A program made the translations under genes and the position numbers. Source: an uncultured Clostridia bacterium (GTDB lineage: Bacteria; Bacillota; Clostridia; Christensenellales; UBA1242). From it: a stretch of 5,660 bases of DNA. The notes below the pieces were generated by a model. The model saw only the letters and a program-made list of their open reading frames with translations, was not told the origin of the DNA and searched no databases. The DNA lies in contig CAMYXB010000061.1 of the NCBI GenBank assembly GCA_947303145.1, forward strand, positions 1 through 5,660, read 5' to 3'. Positions 4,940 through 5,660 of the stretch are shown piece by piece. Each line of letters begins with the position of its first letter. The stretch's first letter is position 1.

Positions 4940-5660
4940 CGAAGATATTAAAAAAGATTTTCCCATATTCGATACAGAGATGGAGTTTGCTTATCTCGAT
5001 AATGGCGCCACTACGCACAAGCCGAGAATGGTGATTGACGCCATATCTCAATATTATCGCACAGACAATGCCAACCCACATAGGGGTGTGTATAGACTCA
5101 GCATGATGGCATCATACATTTTGAGTAGAGCGAGGCGCACTGTGGCTAGTTTTATAGGTTGCGAAGAAGAGGAGAGCATCGTTTTCACCAAGAATTCCAC
5201 CGAGAGCCTCAACCTCCTCGCATATTCCTATGGATTGAATAATGTGAAAGAGGGGGATAATATAGTCGTATCCATTCTTGAGCATCACTCCAACCTCGTC
5301 CCATGGCAAATGGTGGCGAAGAAGTGCGGGGCTTCTCTTAGATATATGTATCTAGATGACACACTCTCCATTCCAGACAAAGAACTAGACAAAATAGACG
5401 AAAGAACTCGTGTGGTGTGTATTACATCTGGCTCCAATGTGCTGGGCACTTTGACAGATGTCAAGAAAATAACTAAAAAGGCACACAGTGTGGGGGCTGT
5501 AGTGGTGTGTGACATCACGCAGTCTGTGGCTCATTTTCCATTTGACGTGAAAGCCACAGATGTAGACTTTGCCGTCTTTAGTGGACATAAAATATATGGC
5601 CCTATGGGTGCCGGTGTGCTGTATGGGAAGAAGAATTTATTAGACACTATGCCACCATTT
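4929..5660 (+). CDS. sufS: Cysteine desulfurase SufS, 3' end beyond the window
   Basis: SufS is the PLP-dependent enzyme that takes sulfur from L-cysteine, leaving alanine, and passes it as persulfide to the SUF scaffold. The first 244 codons are present, of about 405 usual; the frame is open at the window edge. Visible motifs are AYLDNGATTHKP (21-32), NANPHRGVYRLS (47-58), NSTESLNLLAY (89-99), EHHSNLVPW (118-126, PLP-stacking histidine), D195 and Q198 in CDITQSVAH for the PLP ring, and SGHKIYGPMGAGVLYGK (218-234) with K221 forming the Schiff base. The order and spacing match class V aminotransferase-fold desulfurases of the SufS group. The active cysteine loop (around 364 in E. coli) lies outside the window. 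Departures from the usual form are ITSGSNVLGT (usual ITHVSNVLGT) and CDITQS (usual VDGAQS). The ATG at 4929 overlaps sufD by 11 bases; only a weak AGGT (4915-4918) precedes it. Confidence 0.95.
   Translation, partial: MKTSEDIKKDFPIFDTEMEFAYLDNGATTHKPRMVIDAISQYYRTDNANPHRGVYRLSMMASYILSRARRTVASFIGCEEEESIVFTKNSTESLNLLAYSYGLNNVKEGDNIVVSILEHHSNLVPWQMVAKKCGASLRYMYLDDTLSIPDKELDKIDERTRVVCITSGSNVLGTLTDVKKITKKAHSVGAVVVCDITQSVAHFPFDVKATDVDFAVFSGHKIYGPMGAGVLYGKKNLLDTMPPF

Noticed and set aside
1..5660. CRISPR array, insertion sequence, tRNA or phage-like feature
   Set aside because: No regularly spaced repeats, transposase motifs, terminal repeats with target duplications, or cloverleaf structures were seen; the genes look like normal chromosomal housekeeping genes.

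Overview
The window looks like chromosomal DNA of a low-to-moderate GC member of the Bacillota, most likely a Clostridia-like lineage. The reasons are strong AGGAGG-type ribosome binding sites, near-consensus sigma-A promoters, short U-tract terminators, frequent AGA/AGG and ATA codons, TGA used as a stop (so the standard bacterial code), and the gene order sufC-sufB-sufD-sufS. The lineage call is inference; no taxonomic marker settles it.

Left part (1-1249): a hairpin that probably ends a gene lying before the window; rpmE (zinc-binding ribosomal protein L31) on the minus strand with its own promoter and terminator; divergent from it, a small soluble protein of unknown function with a SHOCT-like C-terminal helical segment (468-791); then a separately promoted 89-residue protein (888-1157) that resembles the small metal-binding domain of the fatty-acid kinase FakA / DAK-phosphatase family, standing alone without a kinase domain. 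Each of these is a compact single-gene transcription unit.

Middle (1250-1714, minus): a PEBP (YbhB/YbcL, Raf-kinase-inhibitor-like) protein that converges on the FakA-domain gene at a bidirectional terminator and is divergent from the suf operon.

Right part (1781-5660): a suf operon for iron-sulfur cluster assembly, starting from a near-consensus promoter. SufC (ATPase), SufB (scaffold), a short divergent SufD, and the first 244 residues of SufS (cysteine desulfurase, cut by the window end). All three junctions overlap (TTGA, ATGA, and an 11-base overlap), which implies translational coupling. SufS would supply persulfide sulfur, SufBCD would build the cluster, and SufC would drive it with ATP. 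The scaffold cysteine (C364 of SufB) and the partner histidine (H271 of SufD) known to matter in E. coli are both present.

I do not see a novel system here. The most worthwhile points are the stand-alone FakA-like domain with a changed metal-site residue, the unknown SHOCT-like protein, an inverted repeat spanning the suf promoter, the short SufD, and atypical active-site-region motifs in SufS.
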